A stretch of DNA of 64,000 bases, from assembly GCF_003515705.1 (NCBI RefSeq), contig NZ_QWEH01000012.1, forward strand, positions 86,985 to 150,984, given 5' to 3'. The DNA comes from Oceanobacillus profundus. Lineage in GTDB: Bacteria; Bacillota; Bacilli; Bacillales; Amphibacillaceae. Positions 8,701 through 18,487 of this stretch are shown piece after piece. The position numbers and the translations under genes were made by a program. Below the pieces are notes generated by a model that saw only the letters and a list, made by a program, of their open reading frames with translations, had not been told where the DNA came from and made no database searches. Position 1 is the stretch's first letter. The number at the start of each line of letters is the position of its first letter.

Positions 8701-10545
8701 TTGTGTGGAATAACTGGATTTGTTGACTGGAAGAGGCATGCGCATACACGACTAGCGGTTTTGGAGAAAATGACAGATACGTTATCATTACGGGGACCTG
8801 ATGAAACAAATCATTGGATCTATGAACATACTGGGTTTGGACATAAGCGGCTGTCGGTTGTTGATTTAGAAGGCGGAAAACAACCAATGCGTAAGAAAAA
8901 GAATGATTTTACTTATACGATTGTTTATAATGGAGAGCTTTACAATACGGAGGAATTACGCCAAACGCTTCTTCAAAAAGGTTATGTATTCCAGACCTCA
9001 TCTGATACAGAGGTTTTGCTGACAGCTTACTTGGAGTGGAAAGAAGATTGCGTCAATTATCTCAATGGCATTTATGCATTTGGTGTCTGGGATGAAGAAA
9101 AAGAACAGCTTTTTATGTCGAGAGACCGTTTAGGTGTAAAACCGTTGTTTTTTTATGAGGAACAAGAGCAGTTCATTTTTGGCTCTGAATTGAAAGCAAT
9201 TCTAGCTCATGATGCTGTTGATGCAGCAATAGATCATGAAGGTTTATCGGAAATCTTTGGTCTAGGGCCGTCGAGAACACCTGGGCACGGATTATTTAAA
9301 GGTATACGTGAACTTCGTGCAGCGCATTCATTAATCTTTTCCAAAAATGGGTTAAAAGTTTGGCGTTATTGGAACATGGTCAGTAAGCCACATATTGATT
9401 CACTGGAAGATACTGCGCAAAAGGTAAGAGAACTAGTTGTAGATGCAGTGCAACGGCAGCTTGTAGCAGATGTACCTGTATCTACTTTGTTATCTGGTGG
9501 ATTAGACTCTAGCGCGATTACAGCTATAGCTGCAGACTATTTTAAGGAAAAAGGAAAGGGAACATTAACGACTTTTTCAGTAGATTATGCTGGAAATGAG
9601 CAACATTTTCAGTCAAGTACCTTCCAGCCCTCTAGTGATAAGCCTTGGATTGAACAGATGGTTAATGTATTTTCGACAGATCATCATGATGAAATTATCT
9701 CTGGACTTGAGCTTGCTGCTTTACTGAAGGAAGCGGTAGATGTTCGAGATCAGCCAGGGCAAGCGGATATTGATTCATCTTTATTATGGTTTTGTCGTCG
9801 GATTAAAGAAAAAACAACGGTGGCATTGTCCGGTGAGTGTGCTGATGAAATCTTTGGTGGCTATCCATGGTTTCATGATCCGTCGGCCATTCAAGATGGT
9901 TTTCCTTGGATGCGTTCTTTAGATGCGCGAATCGACTTGCTTCATTCCCAATGGCAAAAGAAATTAGATTTAAAAAGCTATGTTCAAAATCGTTATCAGG
10001 AAACTATTCTGGAAACGCCAAGGCTGGATGGTGAATCACCTGAAGAAGCCAAGCGCAGAGAGCTTTTTTATTTAAATATGCAATGGTTTATGGCGCAGCT
10101 GCTTGACCGGAAGGATCGGATGAGTATGGGAGCCAGTCTAGAAGTACGTGTCCCTTATGCAGATCATCGTATTGTGGAATATGTTTGGAATATCCCATGG
10201 GAAATGAAAAATCTCGATGGACGTGAAAAAGGAATTTTACGCAAGGCGCTGGAAGGTATTGTACCAGATGATGTTTTATATCGAAAAAAGAGTCCATATC
10301 CGAGGACCTTTCAACCAGAATATACGAAGCAGGTAATAGCGTGGATGGAAACAATTTTAGCAGATCCGAATGCTCGTTTATTTGAATTTATGAAGCATGA
10401 AAAAGTGGAAGCTATTGTAAACAGTGAAGGGAAGGAATTTAAGGAGCCATGGTATGGTCAGTTAATGCGCGGCCCCCAATTAATTGCACACTTATGTCAA
10501 ATTGATTATTGGCTACGTAAATATGATGTGAAGATTCAAGTTTGA
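8701..10545 (+). CDS. asnB: Asparagine synthase (glutamine-hydrolysing)
   Basis: Makes asparagine from aspartate, ATP and glutamine. The N-terminal class II glutaminase domain begins MCGITGFVDW, so Cys2 becomes the nucleophile after Met removal. The C-terminal synthetase domain has the ATP pyrophosphatase loop LLSGGLDSSAI (about residue 265) and ALSGECADEIFGGYPW. At 614 residues it matches the length of B. subtilis AsnO, its likely closest type. The start is TTG at 8701, fixed by the required Met-Cys and by GGAAAGGGTGG upstream. Confidence 0.93.
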   Translation: MCGITGFVDWKRHAHTRLAVLEKMTDTLSLRGPDETNHWIYEHTGFGHKRLSVVDLEGGKQPMRKKKNDFTYTIVYNGELYNTEELRQTLLQKGYVFQTSSDTEVLLTAYLEWKEDCVNYLNGIYAFGVWDEEKEQLFMSRDRLGVKPLFFYEEQEQFIFGSELKAILAHDAVDAAIDHEGLSEIFGLGPSRTPGHGLFKGIRELRAAHSLIFSKNGLKVWRYWNMVSKPHIDSLEDTAQKVRELVVDAVQRQLVADVPVSTLLSGGLDSSAITAIAADYFKEKGKGTLTTFSVDYAGNEQHFQSSTFQPSSDKPWIEQMVNVFSTDHHDEIISGLELAALLKEAVDVRDQPGQADIDSSLLWFCRRIKEKTTVALSGECADEIFGGYPWFHDPSAIQDGFPWMRSLDARIDLLHSQWQKKLDLKSYVQNRYQETILETPRLDGESPEEAKRRELFYLNMQWFMAQLLDRKDRMSMGASLEVRVPYADHRIVEYVWNIPWEMKNLDGREKGILRKALEGIVPDDVLYRKKSPYPRTFQPEYTKQVIAWMETILADPNARLFEFMKHEKVEAIVNSEGKEFKEPWYGQLMRGPQLIAHLCQIDYWLRKYDVKIQV

Positions 10546-10548
10546 TAG

Positions 10549-10595
10549 AAAGGTTCTCTTAAAAGGATTGGCTCCCTTTTAAAAGAACCTTTTAT
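10549..10595 (+). terminator. Terminator after asparagine synthetase
   Basis: A long near-perfect stem pairs AAAGGTTCT.TTAAAAGG with CCTTTTAA.AGAACCTTTT and ends in a T-rich tail. Confidence 0.8.
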
Positions 10596-10656
10596 TATGT
10601 AACTCTTTGAAAATTGCGATATAATAATGCTAGTTTCAATTAGGAGGGGGATACAT

Positions 10657-10938
10657 ATGAAGTATTATGCTGCATTTTCACCAATGAAGAATGCTGAAAA
10701 AAGCAGGCAGTACCGTCAAGATCATTTAGACTATTTAGGCAAGTTAGCCGAACAGAGGAAAGTTTTTGCTAAAGGTCGTTTTACGGATAGTACTGGTGGA
10801 CTTGTTATTTACATCGCGGAAAGCTTTGAAGAGGTTGAAGAAATTGTGAAAAACGATCCATATGTTGTTTATGGAGCAAGAGGGTATGATATTCATGAAT
10901 GGGAAATGACTACGGAAGCAGTTTTACCAGAAAAGTAG
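10657..10938 (+). CDS. YciI family protein
   Basis: A 93-residue ferredoxin-like alpha+beta protein of the YciI family. It shows the family pattern of an early HLDYL segment (residues about 26-30), then KGRFTDSTGGLVIY and the DPYVVYGA segment, which includes the conserved acidic residue. The biochemical role of most members is unknown. The start is ATG 10657, with AGGAGGGGG seven bases upstream; an in-frame ATG 30 bases earlier has no binding site. It is monocistronic, between two terminators. Confidence 0.8.
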   Translation: MKYYAAFSPMKNAEKSRQYRQDHLDYLGKLAEQRKVFAKGRFTDSTGGLVIYIAESFEEVEEIVKNDPYVVYGARGYDIHEWEMTTEAVLPEK

Positions 10939-10947
10939 ATTACATGT

Positions 10948-10988
10948 AAAGTCAGGGCCCTTTTTCAAAGGAGAGTCCTGACTTTTTG
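10948..10988 (+). terminator. Terminator after the YciI-like gene
   Basis: AAAGTCAGG (10948-10956) pairs with CCTGACTTT (10977-10985), followed by TTTT. It lies between convergent genes. Confidence 0.75.
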
Positions 10989-11714
10989 TTATGCATTTAA
11001 AATTTGTATTGCATTTTGAACGCGTGCATCTGTTGGCGGTTCGACAGCGTCAAGCGGATATTCTAACCCTAGTGCTTCCCACTTATATACGCCCATTTTA
11101 TGATAAGGTAATACTTCGATTTTCTTGATATTAGTTAGTGTATGAATAAAATGAGATAAATCCTTTAAATCCTCTTCATTATCACTATGTCCAGGAACAA
11201 GCACATGACGGATCCAGACAGGAATATTTTTTTTATCTAAATAACGAGCAAGTAGGAGAATATGATCGTTAGACATGCCAGTTAGTATTTTATGCTTCAC
11301 TGGATTAATCTGTTTGATATCCATTAACACTAGATCAGTTAGTTCCAAGAGTTCGTCAAGCTGCTTCAGAAATGCAGGAGATTTGGAGAAACAGCCACCG
11401 GCAGTATCAATTGCTGTATGGATACCTAATTCTTTTAGTTCTTTAAAAAGGGCTATCAGAAACTTAACATGGAGCAATGGTTCTCCGCCACTTACGGTAA
11501 CGCCTCCACCAGATGCTTGGAAAAAGGGGAGGTAATCCTTGATGTCCGTGACGAGTTCATTTACCGTCATTTCCTTGCCATCGCCCATTTTCCATGTGTC
11601 TGGATTATGGCAAAACTGGCAGCGGAGCGGGCAGCCTTGCATAAAAATTATATAGCGCAAACCTGGACCATCGACGGTTCCACATGTTTCGATAGAATGA
11701 ATTCGACCTTTCAC
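10989..11714 (-). CDS. pflA: Pyruvate formate-lyase activating enzyme
   Basis: A radical SAM enzyme that installs the glycyl radical on pyruvate formate-lyase. The cluster motif CPLRCQFCHNPDTW (CxxxCxxC, about residue 29) and the glycine-rich SAM-binding segment GGGVTVSGGEPLLH are intact. At 241 residues it has the family length. It starts with GTG at 11714, set by GGGGAGG on the complementary strand. It lies downstream of pflB on the same strand with a 113-base gap, so the two are probably co-transcribed and used in oxygen-limited growth. Confidence 0.93.
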   Translation of the reverse strand: MKGRIHSIETCGTVDGPGLRYIIFMQGCPLRCQFCHNPDTWKMGDGKEMTVNELVTDIKDYLPFFQASGGGVTVSGGEPLLHVKFLIALFKELKELGIHTAIDTAGGCFSKSPAFLKQLDELLELTDLVLMDIKQINPVKHKILTGMSNDHILLLARYLDKKNIPVWIRHVLVPGHSDNEEDLKDLSHFIHTLTNIKKIEVLPYHKMGVYKWEALGLEYPLDAVEPPTDARVQNAIQILNA

Positions 11715-11827
11715 TTGAAAAACCTCCCCATTAAAATTGTTGACGTAATAGGGTGCTCCCCTTAAACAGGGAAGCGAGACCTATATCATCTAACTATTGC
11801 ATGCTTTTTTCCTTACAAGTGGTTTGC

Positions 11828-14071
11828 TTACATCCCTTTATGGAATGTTCGATTAATAACATCTAATTGTTGTTCTCTCGTTAATTTAATAAAGTTTACC
11901 GCATATCCAGATACACGGATGGTTAGCTGTGGATATTGTTCTGGATGCTCCATTGCATCGAGCAATGTTTCGCGATCAAACACATTGACGTTTAAATGAT
12001 GTCCACCTTTTATCGTATATCCGTCTAGCATTCCTGCTAGATTTTGAATTCGTGTACTTTCTTCTCTCCCTAATGCTTTTGGTACAATGGAAAAGGTGTT
12101 GCTTATTCCGTCTAATGCGTATTCGTAAGGCAATTTTGCGACAGAGCTGAGGGATGCAAGTGCTCCTTTTTCGTCACGTCCATGCAATGGGTTCGCTCCA
12201 GGAGCAAAGGGCTCTCCAGCTTTTCGTCCATCTGGTGTAATTCCAGTTTTCTTCCCATAAACGACATTGGAAGTAATTGTTAATACAGAAAGTGTTGGTA
12301 CAGAATTTCTGTATGTTTGATGCTTTTTGATTTTATTCATGAAGGCTGTGACAAGTTCGACTGCAATAGCGTCAACTCGGTCATCATTGTTTCCGTATTT
12401 CGGGAAATCTCCTTCTATTTTGTAGTCGATGGCATAGCCAGCTTCATTGCGGATTACTTTTACCTTTGCGTGCTTAATTGCACTTAGTGAATCAGCTGCA
12501 ACTGATAATCCTGCAATCCCAGTTGCCATTGTCCGGAGAATGTCTCTATCATGTAATGCCATTTCAATTCGTTCATAGCTATATTTGTCATGCATGTAGT
12601 GAATCACATTTAGTGTATTAATATATAATCCGGCAAGCCATTCTAGCATTTGGTCATATTTTTCCATTACTTCCTCATAGTGTAGATATTCGGAAGTAAT
12701 TGGTTCATAGTTCGGTCCTACTTGAGTGAACGATTGTTCATCTACCCCGCCATTAATTGCATATAGCAATGCTTTGGCTAAGTTAGCTCTTGCACCGAAG
12801 AACTGCATTTGCTTGCCAATTTCCATTGCAGAAACACAGCATGCAATTCCATAATCATCTCCAAATTGTTTCCTCATGAGGTCATCATTTTCATATTGAA
12901 TTGAACTTGTTTTAATGGACATAGATGCACAGTATTCCTTAAAAGGGCGTGGTAATTGATCAGACCATAAAACCGTTAAGTTTGGTTCGGGTGCAGGCCC
13001 AAGATTGTCTAATGTGTGTAAAAATCGGAACGAATTCTTTGTCACAAGCGGTGTACCATCTTTAGCAATACCACCAATTGATTCTGTAACCCAAGTTGGA
13101 TCTCCACTAAATAATTCATTGTAATCTGGAGTTCTTGCAAATTTTACAAGTCGTAGTTTCATTACAAAATGATCGACAAGCTCTTGTGCTGTTTCTTCTG
13201 TAATGACACCATTTTGAATGTCACGCTCAATATAAATATCTAAGAAGGTAGAAACCCTGCCAAGACTCATAGCTGCGCCGTTTTGCTCCTTGATAGCTGC
13301 TAAATAACCAAAATATAACCATTGGAACGCTTCGATTGCATTAGTAGCAGGATTGGAAATATCAAATCCATAATCTGAACCGAGCTGTTTTAACTCTTGT
13401 AAGGCACGAATTTGTTCAGAAAGCTCTTCGCGGTCACGAATGATTTTCTCGGACATCACACCATTAACTCCCGTTGCTGCAAGTTCTTTTTGTTTATCTG
13501 CGATTAGCCTGTCAACACCATATAAAGCAACTCTTCGGTAATCGCCAATGATCCGTCCACGTCCATAAGCATCAGGAAGACCTGTAATAATTCCAGCTTT
13601 TCTTGCTGCTCGCATTTCAGGTGTGTATGCATCAAAAACACCTTGGTTATGTGTCTTCCGATAATTGTTGAAGACATGCTTTACTTCTTCATCCAACTCA
13701 TATCCGTATGCATGTAGAGCATCTTCTGCCATTCTAATACCACCAAATGGTTGAAGAGAGCGCTTAAAAGGTTGGTCTGTTTGGACACCAACAATTTTTT
13801 CAATACCTTTATTTAAATAGCCTGCTCCATGTGACGTAATGGTTGATACAATTGATGTGTCCATATCCAATACGCCACCATTTTCTCGTTCTTGCTTTGT
13901 TAAATCCATCACTTGTTCCCATAAAATTGTCGTGTTCCTTGTCGATCCTGCTAAAAAGCTTTCATCACCAGTATAGACAGTAATGTTTTGCATAATAAAG
14001 TCGCGAACATTAATTTCCTCTTGCCATTTTCCACTTTTAAAATCCATTTTGTTTTGAGCAGTTACAACCAT
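11828..14071 (-). CDS. pflB: Formate C-acetyltransferase (pyruvate formate-lyase)
   Basis: Converts pyruvate and CoA to acetyl-CoA and formate without oxygen. The adjacent active-site cysteines sit in [13 protein letters not shown] and the glycyl-radical loop RVSGYAVNF lies close to the C-terminus, as required. From ATG 14071 it is 747 residues, normal for PflB. A longer frame starting at 14110 exists, but AGGAGGG lies just before the 14071 ATG, so that start is preferred. A TTGTGAAAC half-site reminiscent of Rex boxes lies just upstream, but its second half does not match. Confidence 0.95.
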   Translation of the reverse strand: MVVTAQNKMDFKSGKWQEEINVRDFIMQNITVYTGDESFLAGSTRNTTILWEQVMDLTKQERENGGVLDMDTSIVSTITSHGAGYLNKGIEKIVGVQTDQPFKRSLQPFGGIRMAEDALHAYGYELDEEVKHVFNNYRKTHNQGVFDAYTPEMRAARKAGIITGLPDAYGRGRIIGDYRRVALYGVDRLIADKQKELAATGVNGVMSEKIIRDREELSEQIRALQELKQLGSDYGFDISNPATNAIEAFQWLYFGYLAAIKEQNGAAMSLGRVSTFLDIYIERDIQNGVITEETAQELVDHFVMKLRLVKFARTPDYNELFSGDPTWVTESIGGIAKDGTPLVTKNSFRFLHTLDNLGPAPEPNLTVLWSDQLPRPFKEYCASMSIKTSSIQYENDDLMRKQFGDDYGIACCVSAMEIGKQMQFFGARANLAKALLYAINGGVDEQSFTQVGPNYEPITSEYLHYEEVMEKYDQMLEWLAGLYINTLNVIHYMHDKYSYERIEMALHDRDILRTMATGIAGLSVAADSLSAIKHAKVKVIRNEAGYAIDYKIEGDFPKYGNNDDRVDAIAVELVTAFMNKIKKHQTYRNSVPTLSVLTITSNVVYGKKTGITPDGRKAGEPFAPGANPLHGRDEKGALASLSSVAKLPYEYALDGISNTFSIVPKALGREESTRIQNLAGMLDGYTIKGGHHLNVNVFDRETLLDAMEHPEQYPQLTIRVSGYAVNFIKLTREQQLDVINRTFHKGM

Positions 14072-14287
14072 AATAACCCTCCTAAAAAGATATTGTGAAA
14101 CATTGAGCATTCTTTATATATTTATCATATCACATATTTTTAGATGAAGTTATTTAAAATGTTAAAGAAGTGTGTCAGAATTGTAACTATATCGTGTCGA
14201 TGAAGAAGGAATGAAATATTTAAAAATATGTTTCATTCACGTATAATGGTATAAATGATTTGAACGTCATATTAAAGGAAATCATAA

Positions 14288-14425
14288 ATGGATGAGTGCC
14301 CGAATGAGAAGAGAGTAAGTATATTTGGTCATTCATAGAAGTGATGAGTGCCCGAATGAGAAGAGAATAAGTTTATTTGGTCGTTCATAGAAGTGATGAG
14401 AGTCCTAATGGGAAGAGAGTAGGCT
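14288..14425. repeat. 52-bp tandem repeat, about 2.6 copies
   Basis: Units beginning GATGAGTGCCCGAATGAGAA start at 14291 and 14343, and a diverged unit starts at 14395, exactly 52 bases apart each time. The first two units differ at only a few positions. The unit length is not a multiple of three, and no ribosome binding site or long frame is present, so it is not a repeat protein gene. Confidence 0.85.
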
Positions 14426-14461
14426 CCTTTGATTGGTCAAAGATGAGTTACCAATCAAAGG
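14426..14461. repeat. Perfect 12-bp inverted repeat (hairpin or operator)
   Basis: CCTTTGATTGGT (14426-14437) and ACCAATCAAAGG (14450-14461) flank a 12-base loop. There is no T-tract on either side, so it does not look like a terminator. It directly follows the tandem repeats and precedes the chromate transporter genes by about 200 bases. Confidence 0.8.
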
Positions 14462-14662
14462 AATGATAAGTTCATTCTGTAAGTTATGTAGGCTATGAGC
14501 TTCTTGGCGCAGTGAGTTATTTGATTACCTAAAGCGAATGGGGTTCCATCATTAAGAGAGCATCAACATTTGGGGCCTATTTACTGGATTCACGGGCTTA
14601 CTCGAAAGCTCATCACTGGATAGGCTGGCAACATACTAAAAATAGATAAAGGTTTGTGACAA

Positions 14663-15235
14663 ATGAAAACACATTGGAATTTATTTATTGCTTTTTTTCG
14701 TGTTGGTATACTCGGATTTGGGGGAGGACCTGCTTCGATACCGCTTATTCAAAAGGAAGTAGTTGATCACTATAAATGGATGGATAACGAGGAATTTGGT
14801 GATATTCTTGCTTTAGCAAACACATTACCGGGTCCAATTGCAACAAAGCTACCTGGTTATATTGGTTATCGGGTTGCCCGTACACTAGGAATGATAAATG
14901 CCGTTCTTGCTACGATTGTACCTACGATTTTATTAATGATTGTTTTACTCACTACACTTTCACAAGTTAAAGAATTTGATTGGGTGCAAGGAATGACGGC
15001 AGCAGTCGTTCCAGTAGTGGGGATGATGATGGCTGTCTTGACATGGCAATTTGCCCAAAAAGCTGCTATTGGCTTGGGATGGGTAAAGACATGTATATTT
15101 CTTGCCATTTTCTTTATCACTTTGCAAATTCTTCAGGTGCATCCAGGAATTTTGATTGCTGTTCTACTCATCCTGGCGCTGTCTCTGCCAGTCCACAAGA
15201 AGCAAAAAAAGAATAAAGAAGGTGAAGATGTATGA
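14663..15235 (+). CDS. Chromate transporter, N-terminal-type half protein
   Basis: A 190-residue membrane protein of the CHR family. The motif GFGGGPASIPLIQKEVV (residues about 19-35) and NTLPGPIATKLPGYIGY are the CHR signature. It is a single-domain (short-chain) member. Its partner follows with a 4-base ATGA overlap, the arrangement known for B. subtilis chr3N/chr3C, where both halves are needed for chromate efflux. About five or six membrane segments are visible. The ribosome binding site is weak (AAAGG). Confidence 0.85.
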   Translation: MKTHWNLFIAFFRVGILGFGGGPASIPLIQKEVVDHYKWMDNEEFGDILALANTLPGPIATKLPGYIGYRVARTLGMINAVLATIVPTILLMIVLLTTLSQVKEFDWVQGMTAAVVPVVGMMMAVLTWQFAQKAAIGLGWVKTCIFLAIFFITLQILQVHPGILIAVLLILALSLPVHKKQKKNKEGEDV

Positions 15236-15759
15236 TCTATATTGATATTTTTGTCGCCTTTTTTATTCCGGGTATTCTGGGCTATGGGGGAGGACCTGCT
15301 TCCATTCCCCTTATTGAAAATGAAGTGGTATTACGATATGGTTGGATGTCAGTGCAGGAATTTAGTGAGATTTTAGCGCTTGGAAACTCTTTACCAGGTC
15401 CAATTGCAACGAAGATGGCAGGGTACATAGGCTATGAAGTAGGAGGGGTTATTGGGTCGATTGTAGGCGTATTTGCTACTGTGGCTCCATCTCTAATTTT
15501 ATTAATATTCCTTGGTGGACTGTTGTTAAAATATAAGGACTCTCCTAAAGTAAAGCGGTTAACGCTTTTTGTTCAGCCGGTCATTGCTATATTGCTCGGT
15601 GTTATGGCATGGAGGTTTTTCAGTGAATCTTATATAGGAATTGGAATTTGGCAGACGGTACTACTGGTTGGCGTTAGTTTTCTATTAATCGAGCGTTTTA
15701 AAATACACCCTGCATTTGTAATTGCCGGAGCTCTTATTTACGGTGGCTTTCTTTTATAA
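15232..15759 (+). CDS. Chromate transporter, C-terminal-type half protein
   Basis: The second short-chain CHR protein, 175 residues. It has GYGGGPASIPLIENEVV (residues about 18-34) and NSLPGPIATKMAGYIGYEVGG. It is paralogous to the preceding gene and overlaps it by four bases, so the two are translationally coupled and probably form an antiparallel heterodimer in the membrane. The substrate could be chromate or another oxyanion; the sequence does not decide. It ends before a bidirectional terminator. Confidence 0.85.
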   Translation: MIYIDIFVAFFIPGILGYGGGPASIPLIENEVVLRYGWMSVQEFSEILALGNSLPGPIATKMAGYIGYEVGGVIGSIVGVFATVAPSLILLIFLGGLLLKYKDSPKVKRLTLFVQPVIAILLGVMAWRFFSESYIGIGIWQTVLLVGVSFLLIERFKIHPAFVIAGALIYGGFLL

Positions 15760-15802
15760 ATAGATCTAGCCCTTATCGACTCCATAAGCCTCAACTTATG
15801 AA

Positions 15803-15840
15803 AAAAAGCAAAACCCCTTGATTGTTGGGTTTTGCTTTTT
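15803..15840. terminator. Bidirectional terminator
   Basis: AAAAAGCAAAACCC pairs with GGGTTTTGCTTTTT around a 10-base loop between convergent genes, with T-runs in both directions. Confidence 0.85.
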
Positions 15841-15849
15841 ATATTCCCA

Positions 15850-16635
15850 TTACTCGATAACCCCGAGCTTTTTTAAGCCGTTATAGATACCAGAATCACT
15901 AACAGATGTGGTACGGTGCTTTGCGTAAGTAAATAGTTCTGGATGTGCATTATCCATTGCGAATCCTTCGCCTACAGCTTGCAGCATTTCACAATCATTC
16001 ATTCCATCTCCAAAAGCGATAGCTTGCTCCATTGGTATACCGATGCGCTGAAGAATTTTTGTAACGGCTTCTCCTTTATTGACGTTCTTTCGAATAATAT
16101 CAAAGGCCTTTGTTGCCCCTTCTACATTTACTTGTGACAAGCGAATATTTTCTTCTATTTCATAAAGTGATGCATCTCCTGGTTCAATATTCAATACGGT
16201 AGCACCTATGATTTGATCTGCAACTTCCTCAGTAAATAACGCATTTTGTTTCAACTGGAAAATGTCATTGAATTTTTTAACAAATGGATGGTTAAGATCT
16301 GTGAAGTAGTTTTTTTCCTTTGTATAAAGAACAAGTTCATGATTATGCTGTTTAGCGATTTCGATGAATTCTTTTACAATCGTTGGATCCATTGGTTCAT
16401 TGACCACGGTTTGATCTTGATAGATTGCATATCCGCCGTTATAAGCAATAAATGAATCAATAGTTAATTCTTCAGCAAGATCCTGAATTTCAATATATGG
16501 TCTGCCGGTTGCAATAAAAACTTCAACCCCATTTTGCTTTGCTTGTTCAATAGCATCTTTTGTTGAATCTGTGTATGTGTGATCTGGTTTTAGGATGGTA
16601 CCGTCGATATCTAGAAAAAGTACTTTATAACTCAT
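15850..16635 (-). CDS. HAD superfamily Cof-type phosphatase
   Basis: A cytoplasmic haloacid-dehalogenase-type hydrolase of the Cof/IIB subfamily, which dephosphorylates small sugar phosphates, nucleotides or FMN. Motif I is FLDIDGTI (nucleophile about D8), motif II is IATGRPY, and motif IV is AIAFGDGMNDCEML. A C2-type cap domain lies between motifs II and III. At 261 residues it is of normal length. The substrate is not predictable. The ATG has a GGAGAA ribosome binding site. Confidence 0.85.
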   Translation of the reverse strand: MSYKVLFLDIDGTILKPDHTYTDSTKDAIEQAKQNGVEVFIATGRPYIEIQDLAEELTIDSFIAYNGGYAIYQDQTVVNEPMDPTIVKEFIEIAKQHNHELVLYTKEKNYFTDLNHPFVKKFNDIFQLKQNALFTEEVADQIIGATVLNIEPGDASLYEIEENIRLSQVNVEGATKAFDIIRKNVNKGEAVTKILQRIGIPMEQAIAFGDGMNDCEMLQAVGEGFAMDNAHPELFTYAKHRTTSVSDSGIYNGLKKLGVIE

Positions 16636-16745
16636 AATGTTCTCCTTTATGTATGCTTTGTAGTCTATTCTAGCATAAAGGAAATTTGGATTGTACTAAT
16701 ACCAATTACGTTTACATAATATTAACTTTTGGGTTTTAGATACAC

Positions 16746-16782
16746 TAAAAAAAGCAGTACCCAATTCGGAATACTGCTTTAA
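16746..16782 (-). terminator. Terminator of the M3 peptidase gene
   Basis: AAAGCAGTA (16751-16759) pairs with TACTGCTTT (16772-16780). Reading the minus strand, the stem is followed by seven T residues. Confidence 0.8.
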
Positions 16783-16789
16783 AATAATA

Positions 16790-18487
16790 TTATAATGATT
16801 TATCGTCCACAGAATCGAGCCAATCTTCAATTGTTTGAATAACTGCTTGGACTGTTCCTGCCTCGAACGGAGAATTCAGTTTTGCTGTCTTTACAAGATT
16901 AAGGAAGGACTGTGAGCCGCCTTGTTTACAGAGGTTTAGATAGTCTTTCCATGTATCCTCATGGTTTTCACGCGACTTTTTCCAAAATTGGAAAGCGCAA
17001 ATTTGAGCAAGCGTGTAATCAATATAATAGAAAGGTATATCATAGATATGTCCTTGACGATGCCAATACCCACCAGAAGCTAGATATGCATTGCCGTCGT
17101 AATCACGGTGTGGTAAATAGATTTCTTCAAGTTTTCTCCAAGCATCTTTACGTTGTTCTGGTGTCCAGTCTGGATTGTCGTATACAAGATGCTGGAATTC
17201 ATCAACAGCAACCCCGTAAGGAAGAAATTGTAGGCCATCAGTTAAATGGGAGTACTTATATTTATCGGTATCTTCCTTGAAGAAAAGCTCCATCCATGGC
17301 CATGTTAAAAATTCCATGCTCATGGAATGAATTTCTGCAGCTTCACTTGTAGGAAAAACGTATTCTGGCACTTTCAGATTCCGACTAGTATAAACTTGGA
17401 AAGCATGTCCTGCTTCATGTGTTAGCACATCAATATCACCAGAGGTTCCATTGAAATTGGCGAAGATAAATGGAGCCTCGTAATCCTCAATGAATGTACA
17501 GTATCCGCCGGCTTCTTTTCCTTTTTTTGCTTCAAGATCCATCAGATTACGATCAAGCATAAAATGGAAAAATTCATTTGTTTCATTGGATAATTCCTTG
17601 TACATTTTTTGGCCGTTTTCAATAATCCATTCTGGGGAACCTTTTGGTTTAGCATTTCCACTTTTAAATTGAAAGCTTTCATCATAAAATTTTAATGTAT
17701 CAACACCGATGCGTGCTGCCTGTTTCTCATATAGCTTTGTAGCAAGTGGAACGATGTAGTCCCGAACTTGCTTACGGAATGCGGCAACCATTTCAGCATT
17801 ATAACCAATTCGCTGCATTCGTAAGTAACCAACTTCCACAAAATTTTTGTAACCAAGCTTCCCGGCAATCTCATGTCGCACTTTTACGAGCTGATCATAA
17901 ATGGAATTAAATTGATCCTCATGGCTCGCGAAAAAGCCTGCATATGCAGTGACTGCTTGCCTCCGAACTTCTCTATCTTCGTTTTGTGCAAATGGGGCAA
18001 GCTGTGCCAATGTATAGGTTTCACCTTGAAAGGCTACTTCTGCTGAGGCTACAAGCTTTGAGTATTCTGAAGAAAGCTTGTTTTCCTTTTGTAATAAGCT
18101 AATTATTTCAGGTGAAAAAGCTTTAATTTCGTTATCGACAAGCTGAAAGAGCTGAGAACCGAACTGCTTTTCTAAATTCTTGCGATAGGGAGAGTTAACC
18201 AGTTCTTTATAAAATTCGGTGGTCATTTCTTTTAGGTTTGGTTGAATCTCATCGAAATAGTCACGTTCCTTTTGATAAAACTCATCTTTTGTATCGATTG
18301 ATGCACGTATATAGACCAAATTAAATAAAGTTGATAGTCTGTTACGAAAAGCATTGATGCTTTCTGTGCCAGCAATTGCTTCTTCAGCTGATTGTGCATC
18401 TGTAAATTTCTTTAATAGCACTTTAAATGTCGCCTGTTCCTCATGGAGTATAGGTCTTTCATAAACATATTCTTCAAATTTTAGCAT
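16790..18487 (-). CDS. M3 family oligoendopeptidase
   Basis: A cytoplasmic zinc metallopeptidase that degrades oligopeptides. The zinc motif HEAGH is present in DVLTHEAGHAFQVYTS, with the third ligand expected in EIHSMSMEFLTWPW. From ATG 18487 it is 565 residues, the usual size of the PepF-related M3 group. A start 15 bases upstream in the same frame is less likely because GAGGGGG is spaced for 18487. It may handle peptides imported by the Opp system, but it is not linked to it in an operon. Confidence 0.9.
   Translation of the reverse strand: MLKFEEYVYERPILHEEQATFKVLLKKFTDAQSAEEAIAGTESINAFRNRLSTLFNLVYIRASIDTKDEFYQKERDYFDEIQPNLKEMTTEFYKELVNSPYRKNLEKQFGSQLFQLVDNEIKAFSPEIISLLQKENKLSSEYSKLVASAEVAFQGETYTLAQLAPFAQNEDREVRRQAVTAYAGFFASHEDQFNSIYDQLVKVRHEIAGKLGYKNFVEVGYLRMQRIGYNAEMVAAFRKQVRDYIVPLATKLYEKQAARIGVDTLKFYDESFQFKSGNAKPKGSPEWIIENGQKMYKELSNETNEFFHFMLDRNLMDLEAKKGKEAGGYCTFIEDYEAPFIFANFNGTSGDIDVLTHEAGHAFQVYTSRNLKVPEYVFPTSEAAEIHSMSMEFLTWPWMELFFKEDTDKYKYSHLTDGLQFLPYGVAVDEFQHLVYDNPDWTPEQRKDAWRKLEEIYLPHRDYDGNAYLASGGYWHRQGHIYDIPFYYIDYTLAQICAFQFWKKSRENHEDTWKDYLNLCKQGGSQSFLNLVKTAKLNSPFEAGTVQAVIQTIEDWLDSVDDKSL

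Noticed and set aside
11469..11765. Plus-strand frame of 98 codons opposite pflA
   Set aside because: It overlaps a clear radical SAM gene on the other strand, has no ribosome binding site and shows no protein-like composition.
14088..14110. Rex or FNR site upstream of pflB
   Set aside because: TTGTGAAAC matches half of a Rex site, but the second half (TTGAGCA) does not form the dyad.
14288..14425. CRISPR array
   Set aside because: The repeats are contiguous with no unique spacers; the 52-bp units are simple tandem copies.
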